DNA of 64,000 nucleotides. Source: Paradesertivirga sp966210515. GTDB lineage: Bacteria; Bacteroidota; Bacteroidia; Sphingobacteriales; Sphingobacteriaceae. The stretch is taken from the NCBI GenBank assembly GCA_966210515.1, contig CBIHLM010000015.1, positions 1-64,000 of the forward strand, read 5' to 3'. Within the stretch, counting starts at the first letter, position 1. Each line of letters starts with the position of its first letter. Of the stretch, positions 17,431 to 26,251 are shown piece after piece. The notes below the pieces were generated by a model. The model was not told the origin of the DNA. It made no database searches and saw nothing but the letters and a program-made list of their open reading frames with translations. The position numbers and the translations under genes are program-made.

Positions 17431-18381
17431 ATGAAGCTTTTACTGTGTGCCTTAATTGTTTTCATGTCGCTTGACTCTTGTGATCAAAATGCAGAGAAAA
17501 AGAAAATTGAAGCATCGTTACTGAAAATCAGGTCTATAGAATATCCTTCCGGTTCAACTTTAAGTTTTTACAAAAACAAGTTGTATCTGATGGGAGACGA
17601 TGCCCGGGGAATACTTATTCTGGATACGGCCTTTAATTATTTAGATACATTACCAGTTTCGGGCTCAGAAAGTGATCGTGTCTCCAAGGTCATAAAACCT
17701 GACATTGAGTCGTCCGAATTAATTGAAAATAGTTTGATATTACTAGGTTCAGGCTCAATATCTCCTTATCGCGATAGCTTGGTCAAAGTCGATTTAAATA
17801 CTAATACCACCACAAAAATCAGCCTTAATATGTTTTATACAAGATTAAGAGCTGACGTTGAACAATTAAATATTGAAGCTTTTGCCAAAGTAAAGAATCT
17901 TTATGTATTGGGGCATCGGCGAAATATGAGCGACACCCAGAATTATTTAATTATAACCTCTTCAGAATTTTGGCCCAATCAGCATGGTATCGACTTTAAA
18001 CTCATTCCATTTGTGTCAAATAGGTCAAATGCGGGAATATCCGGAATGGCCTACTCATCAAAGGCGGACATTCTTTTTATCACATGCTCGGAAGAACGAA
18101 CGCAGAATTCATACGATGATGGCGAAATAGGAGAGAGTTACATCGGAATAATTAGTGAAGCCTCAACAAAGCTCAGCTCAGATTCCTTAACTTCTTTCAA
18201 TACGATTCCATTGTCAACGATTGACAAATCATTTAATAAAATGAAAATAGAATCTGTAGCTGTGGCGGAAGGCGAAAGAAGCCATTTTATTTTATATTTC
18301 GTTGCAGATAATGATAAAGGTAATTCGGTTTTATTTAAAGTAAAACTGACGTTAAAATTGAGGTTTACAACCGATTTATAA
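17431..18381 (+). CDS. Putative lipoprotein with beta-propeller-like body
   Basis: 316 residues. A short lipoprotein-type signal ends at Cys17 (FMSLDSC). The body shows repeated short beta segments such as 'KLYLMGDDARGILILDTAF', 'SLILLGSGSISP..DSLVKVDLNT', 'NLYVLGHRR' and 'HFILYFVADN', suggesting a beta-propeller of the YjiK/SdiA-regulated type. I do not recognise a named family. Its 3' end overlaps the convergent small gene by 6 bp. Confidence 0.7.
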   Translation: MKLLLCALIVFMSLDSCDQNAEKKKIEASLLKIRSIEYPSGSTLSFYKNKLYLMGDDARGILILDTAFNYLDTLPVSGSESDRVSKVIKPDIESSELIENSLILLGSGSISPYRDSLVKVDLNTNTTTKISLNMFYTRLRADVEQLNIEAFAKVKNLYVLGHRRNMSDTQNYLIITSSEFWPNQHGIDFKLIPFVSNRSNAGISGMAYSSKADILFITCSEERTQNSYDDGEIGESYIGIISEASTKLSSDSLTSFNTIPLSTIDKSFNKMKIESVAVAEGERSHFILYFVADNDKGNSVLFKVKLTLKLRFTTDL

Positions 18382-18609
18382 CTCATTGTCTTTATAAGCT
18401 GCAATTGCGCGCCCTATCCGGTTTACCTCCTCATCTTCAGTAAATAGGGGTAATTCGGTGTCGTTATCGAGCTTTAACCAATGCTCATCAGTGTCTTTCT
18501 GAATTTTTATATATTCTGTACCTTCTTTAAAGATCGTGTACATTTCTTCCTCTTCCGGGAAAACAGAATAGATAATATCGCCCAATTCCAGGTCAAATGG
18601 TTCTTGCAT
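18376..18609 (-). CDS. Small acidic conserved hypothetical protein
   Basis: 77 residues, strongly acidic ('FPEEEEMYTIFKEGTEY', 'DNDTELPLFTEDEEVNRIGRAIAAYKDNEL'), cytosolic, with no known domain. It is preceded by an exact -7 box TAACTTTG only 4 nt before the ATG, which supports expression and suggests a leaderless or nearly leaderless mRNA. The 3' end overlaps the convergent lipoprotein gene by 6 bp. Confidence 0.7.
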   Translation of the reverse strand: MQEPFDLELGDIIYSVFPEEEEMYTIFKEGTEYIKIQKDTDEHWLKLDNDTELPLFTEDEEVNRIGRAIAAYKDNEL

Positions 18610-18613
18610 CTCG

Positions 18614-18621
18614 CAAAGTTA
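18614..18621 (-). promoter_or_regulatory. -7 promoter box (TAACTTTG)
   Basis: Exact TAnnTTTG on the minus strand with a 4-nt spacer (CGAG) to the ATG at 18609. Transcription would start at or next to the start codon. Confidence 0.5.
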
Positions 18622-18720
18622 GCTATGTTTCTATTCTGGTAAAACTTATATTCAAATTAGTATCCGCGCTTGCTTACTCGTCATCAAAAAAGAAAATGCT
18701 ATTATTGTTGAAAAAAATCA

Positions 18721-19191
18721 ATGAGTTCGAATGTTTCTGTAGTCCGCCAAATAGCCTGGCTTTCTTTGCTCCCTCAATTTCTTTTTGCCCTGCTGCTAAT
18801 CTTTATGTATCATCAATTGCGTTTCCCTGATCCTCCTTTTTACGGATTGGTGTCTTATCTAATCATTTCTTTTAGTTTAAGAACCTTTATTCCTCATAGC
18901 CATAATAAAGGTATGAAACTCGTGAAGAAAGATAAATTTGCAGAGGCCATTCCATTTTTCGAGAGAAGCTATAATTTTTTTACCAGAAATAACTGGGTAG
19001 ATAAGTATCGATTTATTACACTATTAAGCTCGTCTGCCATGAGCTATCGCGAAATGTCTTTAACTAATATTGCATTGTGTTACGCTCAACTTGGAGACGA
19101 TTCAAAGGCGAGGGAATATTATCAAATAACCTTGCAAGAGTTTCCTAAAAGCGAAATTGCGAAAAGCGGATTGAACCTATTGGAGCAATAA
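18721..19191 (+). CDS. Membrane-anchored TPR protein
   Basis: 156 residues. Two N-terminal membrane helices (about 10-30 and 40-55) are followed by 'RTFIPHSHNKGMKLVKKDKFAEAIPFFERSYNFF', the first TPR helix pair, then 'SLTNIALCYAQLGDDSKAREYYQITLQEFPKS', a second TPR. It probably tethers a protein-protein contact surface on the cytoplasmic side; the partner is unknown. It is first in a run of four same-strand genes ending with the WYL regulator; the next starts 17 bp later. Confidence 0.8.
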   Translation: MSSNVSVVRQIAWLSLLPQFLFALLLIFMYHQLRFPDPPFYGLVSYLIISFSLRTFIPHSHNKGMKLVKKDKFAEAIPFFERSYNFFTRNNWVDKYRFITLLSSSAMSYREMSLTNIALCYAQLGDDSKAREYYQITLQEFPKSEIAKSGLNLLEQ

Positions 19192-19208
19192 TTGTTCATT
19201 TATACAAA

Positions 19209-19895
19209 ATGAGAGGCATTGAATTAAACAATCTATTATTTGGTGATGAATCGGTAGAGTTTCTTCTTGAAGTTTTACTTCGATCAATAATTATGTTTTG
19301 TTTTATTCTTATTGCTTTACGTACATCTGGCAAACGTGGAATAAAGCAACTTTCTATTTTTGAGCTGGTTATTATTATTGGTTTGGGCTCTGCAGCCGGC
19401 GATCCGATGTTCTATAAAGATGTTGGCATTGTACCTGCCATTATAGTGTTTGCTGTTGTAGTTGGACTTTACCGTTCAGTCACTTGGTTAAGTGGTAAGT
19501 TTTTGCCATTTGAGCATTTAATCGAAGGAAAACCTATTTATCTGATACGTGACGGGAAATTTTCAATTGCTGAATTTGATAAAGAAGATCTTTCTCAGGA
19601 CGAGTTTTTTGCCGAGCTAAGGCTTAAAAGTGTGGAACATCTCGGGCAGGTTAGAAATGCTATTATAGAAACTTCAGGGTCGATAAGTCTTTTGTTTTAT
19701 GAAGATAGTGAAGTGCGGCCCGGGTTGCCATTATACCCTGATCTTTATCAAAAAAAAGACGTGCAAATATCTAAGCCCGGTTTATATGCATGTGCTTATT
19801 GTGGTCATACCGAAGAAGTTAGCGCCCCTAAATGTTGCCCGGTATGTAAGCATGATGAATGGGTGCAGGCCATTAGCACTATCAGGCGTGCTTAA
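19209..19895 (+). CDS. DUF421 (YetF-like) membrane protein with C-terminal zinc ribbon
   Basis: 228 residues. Three N-terminal helices are followed by the DUF421 core: 'ALRTSGKRGIKQLSIFELVIIIGLGSAAGDPMF' and 'LIEGKPIYLIRDGKFSIAEFDKEDLSQDEFFAELRLKSVEHLGQVRNAIIETSGSISL'. The end is unusual: 'CAYCGHTEEVSAPKCCPVCKHDEW' has CxxC...CxxC spacing of a rubredoxin-like zinc ribbon (about residues 196-220), not found in the plain Bacillus YetF. YetF-like proteins are linked to membrane or spore phospholipid functions in Bacillus; the role here is unknown. Confidence 0.85.
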   Translation: MRGIELNNLLFGDESVEFLLEVLLRSIIMFCFILIALRTSGKRGIKQLSIFELVIIIGLGSAAGDPMFYKDVGIVPAIIVFAVVVGLYRSVTWLSGKFLPFEHLIEGKPIYLIRDGKFSIAEFDKEDLSQDEFFAELRLKSVEHLGQVRNAIIETSGSISLLFYEDSEVRPGLPLYPDLYQKKDVQISKPGLYACAYCGHTEEVSAPKCCPVCKHDEWVQAISTIRRA

Positions 19896-19953
19896 TATTT
19901 CGTTTTTTATAGTTATGCAACATCATTATCCAATTAAGACCGTTATTCATAGG

Positions 19954-20574
19954 ATGAAAAAATATTTTTTAGCACTGATTGCCACTGTTTTATTTGCCGC
20001 GTGTGGCGTTAAAGAACAAGCTGATCAGCTACAGGCACTCGAAAAATGCACTTACGAAGTTGTAGCGGCCGACAGCGTTTATATCGCAGGTACAGAAGCT
20101 AGCAAACTAATAACAAGCGAAGGATTGAATCTTTTTCGTGCTCCACAACTTGCTTTTGCTTACTTACAACAGCGTGTTCCTGTTGAAGGAATACTTCAAG
20201 TGAAAATCACCAATCCAGGAACTCAGGAGGCTGGTATAAATGAGTTTGAATATAAAGTAATGATTGCAGACGTAGAGCTGTTGAGTGGTTTTATGACTGA
20301 AAAAATCTCTCTTGCTCCGGGAGGAGAATCAAGTATCGTTCCTTTGAAAATCGATAAAGATGTATATCCTTTGCTATCCAGTTCTGCGAATCAACAAGCA
20401 GTAGCTGATTTTTTATCGACTCAAACAGAAAAAAAGGTGCTCGTTACCTTTAAAATAAAACCAAGTTTTTTAGTTGGTACCGAAGTGGTTAAATATCCAG
20501 ATTACATTGATATTAAGCGAGAAATTAGTAATGTCCAGTTAATTTCCTATTTGGAATCCATTTCCAGAAAGTAA
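19954..20574 (+). CDS. LEA/WHy-domain-like lipoprotein
   Basis: 206 residues from the ATG at 19954; the frame is open further upstream but overlaps the previous gene. A strong lipoprotein signal, 'MKKYFLALIATVLFAAC', is modified at Cys17. The body 'APQLAFAYLQQRVPVEGILQVKITNPGTQEAGINEFEYKVMIADVELLSGFMTEKISLAPGGESSIVPLKI' has the layout of LEA type 2/WHy domains (Ig-like, about 60-140). These are found in envelope stress proteins. It lies between the DUF421 gene and the WYL regulator, 18 bp before the latter. Confidence 0.75.
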   Translation: MKKYFLALIATVLFAACGVKEQADQLQALEKCTYEVVAADSVYIAGTEASKLITSEGLNLFRAPQLAFAYLQQRVPVEGILQVKITNPGTQEAGINEFEYKVMIADVELLSGFMTEKISLAPGGESSIVPLKIDKDVYPLLSSSANQQAVADFLSTQTEKKVLVTFKIKPSFLVGTEVVKYPDYIDIKREISNVQLISYLESISRK

Positions 20575-20592
20575 AACCAAACATTTTTGGTA

Positions 20593-21543
20593 ATGAATCG
20601 CATTGATCGACTGTCCGCAATCTTGATACAGTTACAATCTCAAAGGGTAGTTAAAGCTCAGCAAATTGCTGATCGTTTTGAAATTAGTTTACGAACGGTT
20701 TATCGCGATGTGAAGGCCTTAGAAGCAGCTGGTATTCCGGTTATTGGCGAAGCGGGATTAGGATACTCGTTGGTAGACGGATATCGATTACCTCCTGTAA
20801 TGTTTAACAGGGAAGAAGCTATTGCTTTTTTAACTGCCGAGAAGTTGGTGGAGCGGCTCACCGATTCTGCTATTAGCACAGACTATAAATCTGCTCTTTA
20901 CAAGATAAAAGCAGTTTTACGTACTTCGGAAAAAGATTACCTGGAGAATATGGATTCACGCATCGAAGTGCTAAAAACCCGTAGGCAAGCTCATAACCAA
21001 TCTGCTGATCTCCAACTTCTTCCTGTTATTTTAAGGGCTATTTCAGAGAGAAAAGCAGTCAATATTACATATTTTGCCCTTTACCGTCATGAAACTTCTG
21101 ATCGATGTATCGAACCGATTGGTGTTTTTTATCTGGACACATGTTGGCATCTGATTGCTTTCTGCAGGGTTAGAAAGGCAATCAGAGATTTTCGTATGGA
21201 TCGAATTTCAGAACTTGTTGAAACGGCTGAAGATTTTACAACTCAGCATCCCAGTTTACAAGAGTATTTAAAAAAGGAAAAGAGGGAGCGGGAACTACAT
21301 GAAGTATGTATTCGTGTAGAAAAGAGCATTCATCGATATTTAGATGAACAAAAGTATTATCATGGTTTTGTTTCTGAAGAGCATGAAGAAAACCATATTT
21401 TAATGAACTTTTTCACGTCTTCGATTGAAGGTTTTGCACGATGGTTTATGATGTTCGGAGATCAGGCAATTATTTCCAAACCCGCTGCACTGAAAGAAAA
21501 AGTCAGGAGTATTGTTGCAGATCTATCAATAAATTTAACCTGA
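20593..21543 (+). CDS. HTH-WYL transcriptional regulator (YafY-like)
   Basis: 316 residues from the ATG at 20593; the TTG at 20587 adds only two. The N-terminal DeoR-like HTH ('RIDRLSAILIQLQSQRVVKAQQIADRFEISLRTVYRDVKALEAAGIPVIGE', residues 3-53) is followed by a linker and a WYL-type domain ('RKAVNITYFALYRHETSDRCIEPIGVFYLDTCWHLIAFCRVRKAIRDFRMDRI', about 155-208). WYL domains bind nucleic acid or nucleotide ligands and often tune DNA-damage or defence genes. No defence genes lie beside it; the immediate neighbours suggest control of the upstream membrane genes. Confidence 0.9.
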   Translation: MNRIDRLSAILIQLQSQRVVKAQQIADRFEISLRTVYRDVKALEAAGIPVIGEAGLGYSLVDGYRLPPVMFNREEAIAFLTAEKLVERLTDSAISTDYKSALYKIKAVLRTSEKDYLENMDSRIEVLKTRRQAHNQSADLQLLPVILRAISERKAVNITYFALYRHETSDRCIEPIGVFYLDTCWHLIAFCRVRKAIRDFRMDRISELVETAEDFTTQHPSLQEYLKKEKRERELHEVCIRVEKSIHRYLDEQKYYHGFVSEEHEENHILMNFFTSSIEGFARWFMMFGDQAIISKPAALKEKVRSIVADLSINLT

Positions 21544-21602
21544 ATATAGAAAAATCCTCCCTTGTAATCGCAATCAGGTATCTCAAATCTCAATTCTCCT
21601 GC

Positions 21603-21610
21603 TAACTTTG
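21603..21610 (+). promoter_or_regulatory. alaS: -7 promoter box of alaS (TAACTTTG)
   Basis: Exact TAnnTTTG, 17 nt before the ATG at 21628. It would give a leader of only about 14 nt. No clear -33 TTTG. Confidence 0.5.
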
Positions 21611-21627
21611 CAAACTCTAATATTTTG

Positions 21628-24255
21628 ATGATGACAACGAATGAAATAAGGAAGGCTTTTTTAGATTTTTTTGCGAGCAAAGGACATCAGATTGTTCCGT
21701 CGGCGCCAATTGTGGTGAAGAATGATCCAACTTTGATGTTTACCAACGCAGGAATGAATCAGTTTAAAGATATCTTTCTAGGAGAGGCTCCGGTTAAATA
21801 CCCGCGTGTAGCCGACACCCAGCGTTGTCTTCGTGTTTCTGGAAAACATAATGACTTAGAGGAGGTTGGTATCGACACCTATCACCACACCATGTTCGAA
21901 ATGTTGGGTAACTGGAGCTTTGGTGATTATTTCAAAGAAGAAGCTATTGCATGGAGCTGGGAACTGCTAACGGATATTTTAGGAATTCCTAAAGACAGAT
22001 TATATGTAACCGTTTTTGAAGGAGATGAGAAAGAAGGCCTTCCAAAAGATCAGGAAGCATACGATTTCTGGAAGAAATGGATTGCTGAAGATCGCATCCT
22101 TTTAGGTAATAAAAAGGATAATTTCTGGGAAATGGGGGACACCGGCCCCTGCGGACCGTGTTCGGAAATTCATGTGGACTGTCGTCCGGATGATCATCGC
22201 AGTAAGATCGACGGCAGCACGCTGGTGAACAACGACGATCCTCAGGTAATTGAGATCTGGAATAACGTATTTATGCAGTTTAATCGTTTAAAAGATGGTT
22301 CTTTACAGTTATTACCTGCACGACATGTAGACACCGGTATGGGACACGAGCGCCTGGTTCGTGTACTGCAAGGGAAATCCTCTAATTACGATACTGATAC
22401 ATTCCAGCCGCTGATTCAGTTTATTTCAAAGGAATGTGGCATTCCATATAATATGGGCGAGAGTCAGGGGAAGACTGACATTGCCATGCGTGTAATGTCG
22501 GATCATATTCGAGCTATTGCTTTCGCTATAGCAGACGGACAATTACCTTCAAACAATAAGGCAGGTTATGTAATTCGCAGGATTCTGCGTCGGGCTGTGC
22601 GATATGGTTATACATTTTTAGGATTTAAAGAGCCATTCTTCAATAAACTGGTTCCAGTTCTTGCAACTCAGTTCGACGGAGTTTTTCCGGAGTTGAAAGC
22701 GCAACAAGATTTTGTTCAAAAAGTAATTTTAGAAGAGGAGATTTCTTTTCTAAGAACTCTTGCAACAGGTATCCAGCGATTTGAGCGTTATGCTGTAGAG
22801 GCAAGCACTGTTGAAGGTGATTTTGCTTTTGAATTATACGATACTTTCGGTTTTCCAATAGATTTAACAGAGTTAATGGCGCGTGAAAAAGGCCTCACTG
22901 TTGATATGGTAGGTTTCAATAAAGCTCTTGAACAACAAAAAAATCGTTCGCGTGCTGCAACAGCAGTTGATACAGGTGATTGGATAATCGTTAATCCCGG
23001 AGAGGAAAACGAATTTGTAGGATATGATAATTTAGAAGCTGAATCAAGAATTCTAAAGTATCGTAAAGTTACGGCAAAAGGCAAAGAGCAATACCAGCTA
23101 GTATTGGATAAAACACCTTTTTACGCAGAGAGCGGTGGCCAGGTAGGAGATACAGGCTTATTGATAGGAAGTGATGAATCAATACGAATTAGCGATACGA
23201 AAAAAGAAAATGCTTTAATTGTGCATTTTACTGACGAAATTCCCGAAGGATTTAATTTTCAGCAAACTGTAAAAAGCGTTGTAGATAAGCACCGTCGCGA
23301 ACAAACTGAAAATAATCACTCGGTTACCCACTTACTTCAGGCGGCACTGCGTCAGGCGGTCGGGACTCACGTTCAGCAAAAAGGATCCTTAGTAAATTCC
23401 GATTACCTGCGATTTGACTTTTCTCATTTCTCCAAATTGACTGATGAGGAAATCGCGAAAGTAGAGGCCATCGTCAACCGTAAAATACGTGAGAATATTA
23501 GGTTAAAAGAAGAGCGAAGCGTTCCTTATCAGGATGCAATTAATCGTGGTGTAACAGCTCTTTTTGGTGAAAAATATGGTGATGTTGTGAGGGTAATAAC
23601 ATTTGATGAGAATTACTCGGTAGAGCTTTGTGGTGGAACACATGTTAAATCAACCGGTCAGATTGGGTATTTCAAAATTATATCAGAAAGCGCTGTTGCA
23701 GCAGGAGTAAGACGTATCGAAGCAATTACCGGCGAAGCAGCTGAAGCATTTATCAATACTCAGAATAATTTAGTTCATGAGTTGAAAGTTCTGCTGAAAA
23801 ATCCTAAAGATCTGGCGAAATCCGTTGAGTCCTTGCTTGAAGAAAATTCCAAACTGAAAAAAGAACTGGAAAAAGCAGTTTTGGCAAAGGCTTCAGGCTT
23901 AAAAGATGAACTCGCTGCAAAAGCAGAAAATATAAATGGTGTTAATTTTATTGCTGCACAAGTAGATCTTGCTTCGGCAGAGGCAGTTAAAAACCTGGCA
24001 TATTCATTAAAAAACATGCTTGATAACCTGTTTATGGTTTTAGCCACAGACTCTGATGGAAAACCTGGTTTGACAGTAATGATTTCTGAAAGCTTGGTTG
24101 AACAAAAAGATCTCCACGCCGGAAATATTATCCGCGTTTTAGCGAAAGAAATAAACGGTGGCGGTGGCGGTCAGCCCTTTTATGCAACTGCCGGCGGTAA
24201 AGATAGTTCGGGAATCGACAGGGCTTTAGAAAAGGCGAGAGAATTTATTGCTTAA
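21628..24255 (+). CDS. alaS: Alanyl-tRNA synthetase
   Basis: 875 residues. Start ATG at 21628 or the adjacent ATG at 21631; the TTG at 21625 is not needed. Class II catalytic core (about 1-245) with 'VGIDTYHHTMFEMLGNWSFGDYF', 'DTGPCGPCSEIH', 'RHVDTGMGHERLVRVLQGK'; tRNA-binding helices (245-450); editing domain with the zinc site 'HSVTHLLQAALR' and 'CGGTHV' (about 560-670); C-Ala oligomerisation domain (about 720-875) with 'GGGGGQPFYATAGG'. It charges and proofreads tRNA-Ala. It converges on the OmpA-family gene. Confidence 0.98.
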   Translation: MMTTNEIRKAFLDFFASKGHQIVPSAPIVVKNDPTLMFTNAGMNQFKDIFLGEAPVKYPRVADTQRCLRVSGKHNDLEEVGIDTYHHTMFEMLGNWSFGDYFKEEAIAWSWELLTDILGIPKDRLYVTVFEGDEKEGLPKDQEAYDFWKKWIAEDRILLGNKKDNFWEMGDTGPCGPCSEIHVDCRPDDHRSKIDGSTLVNNDDPQVIEIWNNVFMQFNRLKDGSLQLLPARHVDTGMGHERLVRVLQGKSSNYDTDTFQPLIQFISKECGIPYNMGESQGKTDIAMRVMSDHIRAIAFAIADGQLPSNNKAGYVIRRILRRAVRYGYTFLGFKEPFFNKLVPVLATQFDGVFPELKAQQDFVQKVILEEEISFLRTLATGIQRFERYAVEASTVEGDFAFELYDTFGFPIDLTELMAREKGLTVDMVGFNKALEQQKNRSRAATAVDTGDWIIVNPGEENEFVGYDNLEAESRILKYRKVTAKGKEQYQLVLDKTPFYAESGGQVGDTGLLIGSDESIRISDTKKENALIVHFTDEIPEGFNFQQTVKSVVDKHRREQTENNHSVTHLLQAALRQAVGTHVQQKGSLVNSDYLRFDFSHFSKLTDEEIAKVEAIVNRKIRENIRLKEERSVPYQDAINRGVTALFGEKYGDVVRVITFDENYSVELCGGTHVKSTGQIGYFKIISESAVAAGVRRIEAITGEAAEAFINTQNNLVHELKVLLKNPKDLAKSVESLLEENSKLKKELEKAVLAKASGLKDELAAKAENINGVNFIAAQVDLASAEAVKNLAYSLKNMLDNLFMVLATDSDGKPGLTVMISESLVEQKDLHAGNIIRVLAKEINGGGGGQPFYATAGGKDSSGIDRALEKAREFIA

Positions 24256-24267
24256 TAACCCGTCAAG

Positions 24268-24311
24268 TTCATCCGATGAATGCGAGCAATGTGCCTTATT
24301 CATCGGATGAA
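24268..24311. terminator. alaS: 14-bp inverted repeat between convergent alaS and OmpA-family genes
   Basis: Perfect arms at 24268-24281 and 24298-24311 with a 16-nt loop, lying exactly between two convergent stops. Each arm is itself an odd palindrome (TTCATC-C/G-GATGAA). No T-run follows on either side, so it may end transcription by structure alone or bind a protein. Confidence 0.55.
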
Positions 24312-24313
24312 TA

Positions 24314-26218
24314 TTATAATTTCACAATCCTAAACTCGGTTCTACGATTTTGCTGTCTTCCTTCTTCTGACGAATTATCGGCCAATGGAGAAGATTCTCC
24401 AAATCCTTTATAGGTTAATCTCGATGGGTTTACTTTGTTGACAATAAGGAATTTATAGACTGTATTAGCACGGTTTTCTGAAAGCGTCCGGTTTGTTTTT
24501 TCTTCCCCCACATTATCTGTATGCCCGCCTATCTCAATGGAAACTGTTGGATTTGCGTTCAAGAAGCTGATGATCTGTTGAAGTTCGGCTTTTGACTCGG
24601 GTAGCAGGTCAAATTTATTCGTTTCAAAAAATATATTTTTCAAAACGACCATTTTCCCCACTTCAATTCTATGCAGAGGAATTGAGATTTTAAATGGTTT
24701 GTCTGCTGTTTCCGGCTTTTCAAGAGAGAAGTTCTCAGAATAAAATAAATAGCCTTTTTTATCGACACTGAGTCCAAACGATTTTCCCGAGGCAGGCATC
24801 GTAGCTAAAAACTCACCAGTTTCAAAATCGCTGACATCTTCGAATGCTGTAGTATTTGTCTTTAAACGGGTTATCTTTATATTGGCATCTAAAGGTTCGT
24901 TTGTCTTAGCATCAAACACTTTTCCCTTAACATAGGTAACTGTCATTGGGCGAATGGATTGGGGAAGTGCAAATGAATAAATATCCATATTGCCGAATCC
25001 ACCTTTTATGCTTGATGAGAAATATGCTGTTCTACCATTGCTGCTCACCATCAACCCACTTTCTTCTGCGAAAGTATTAATGGGATAGCCTAAATTAGTC
25101 GGCTTTTGAAAGTTCCGAGCGTCGTCTTTGCGACTCATAAATAAATCTTTATTCCCAAATCCCGGCCAGCCATTTGAAGAGAAATAAAGGGTTTGATCAT
25201 CAGGATGGATAAATGGTGAGATATCTTCGTAGGGCGTATTAATGTTTGGCCCGAGGTTTACCGGGGCAGACCATTCACCACCCGACTGTAATTCTGTTTT
25301 CCAGATGTCGTAACTTCCTAAACCGCCGGGTCTGCTGCTTGCAAAATACAAGGTTCTACCATCAGCGCTTATGGATGGCTGAGATTCCCAGCCTTGAGTA
25401 TTAATCGGAGCTCCTAAGTTAAATGGCTGGCTCCAGTCTTTCCCTTCACGCTTACAAACGTATATGTCACAACTTCCCTTACCATTCGGGCGGTTACATC
25501 CGGTAAAAAATAGGTACATTCCATCCGGTGATATGCACTGAGTGCCTTCATTATAAATGTCTGTATTGATATTGCGACTTAAGTATACAGATTTGTTCCA
25601 GTTATTGTCCAGCTTTTTACTTAGGTAGAAATCTTCATTGTCATTTGCCCTTCTTGTAAAGATCAATGTTTCTTCATCGGCCGTAACAACTGGTAAGTAT
25701 TCATCTTTCTCGGTATTTATTTTGGCACCCAGGTTCACAGGGTTAAACGGTACTGGTTTATTTATCGCTATCACACTGAATTCGCAATCGGCAATATATT
25801 TTGCAGCCAGCGCTTTGTTTTTTTCGGAAACACCGGGCATAGATGCATATTTCTTGAAGTGCTGCAGAGCGGAATTGTACTCTCCTGTATTTAATTCGCT
25901 TTCAGCTAAGCCCAGAAATGTAAGGGAATGGAATTCGGGATCAATTTCAAGAACCCCGCGGTAATTTACTTTCGCTTGCTCATACAGCTTTAAAGTTTTA
26001 TAAGTATCGCCGGATTGCTGGTAGGCGGCTGCAAATTTTGGATCAAGTTTGATTGCATCTTTAAAGTCCTCCAACGCTTTTTCATACATGGTATAAGCAA
26101 GAGCGGCTTTTCCTTCTTCATATTTTTTCTGAGCCTGTTTGTTAACAGACTTGATGTCTTTCTGGCTGTAAGCCATAGTATAGCAACAACACAGAAGAAG
26201 AAATAAAATTCTTTTCAT
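24314..26218 (-). CDS. TPR-PD40 propeller-CarboxypepD-OmpA family outer-membrane protein (PorE-like)
   Basis: 634 residues with an N-terminal signal peptide (ending about YSQ). Domains in order: TPR pair (about 28-140), a PD40/WD40-like beta-propeller of five to six 'ISPDG..LYF.S' repeats (about 165-385), a carboxypeptidase regulatory-like domain (about 415-505) and an OmpA_C peptidoglycan-binding domain (525-634, 'GGHTDNVGEEKTNRTLSENRA' with the binding Asp and Arg). This is the same layout as PorE of the type IX secretion system, but Bacteroidota carry several paralogues, so T9SS membership is not certain. It lies 33 bp downstream of queE on the same strand. Confidence 0.9.
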   Translation of the reverse strand: MKRILFLLLCCCYTMAYSQKDIKSVNKQAQKKYEEGKAALAYTMYEKALEDFKDAIKLDPKFAAAYQQSGDTYKTLKLYEQAKVNYRGVLEIDPEFHSLTFLGLAESELNTGEYNSALQHFKKYASMPGVSEKNKALAAKYIADCEFSVIAINKPVPFNPVNLGAKINTEKDEYLPVVTADEETLIFTRRANDNEDFYLSKKLDNNWNKSVYLSRNINTDIYNEGTQCISPDGMYLFFTGCNRPNGKGSCDIYVCKREGKDWSQPFNLGAPINTQGWESQPSISADGRTLYFASSRPGGLGSYDIWKTELQSGGEWSAPVNLGPNINTPYEDISPFIHPDDQTLYFSSNGWPGFGNKDLFMSRKDDARNFQKPTNLGYPINTFAEESGLMVSSNGRTAYFSSSIKGGFGNMDIYSFALPQSIRPMTVTYVKGKVFDAKTNEPLDANIKITRLKTNTTAFEDVSDFETGEFLATMPASGKSFGLSVDKKGYLFYSENFSLEKPETADKPFKISIPLHRIEVGKMVVLKNIFFETNKFDLLPESKAELQQIISFLNANPTVSIEIGGHTDNVGEEKTNRTLSENRANTVYKFLIVNKVNPSRLTYKGFGESSPLADNSSEEGRQQNRRTEFRIVKL

Positions 26219-26251
26219 TAGGCAGGGTTATTCGAAATATAACGCCAGAAG

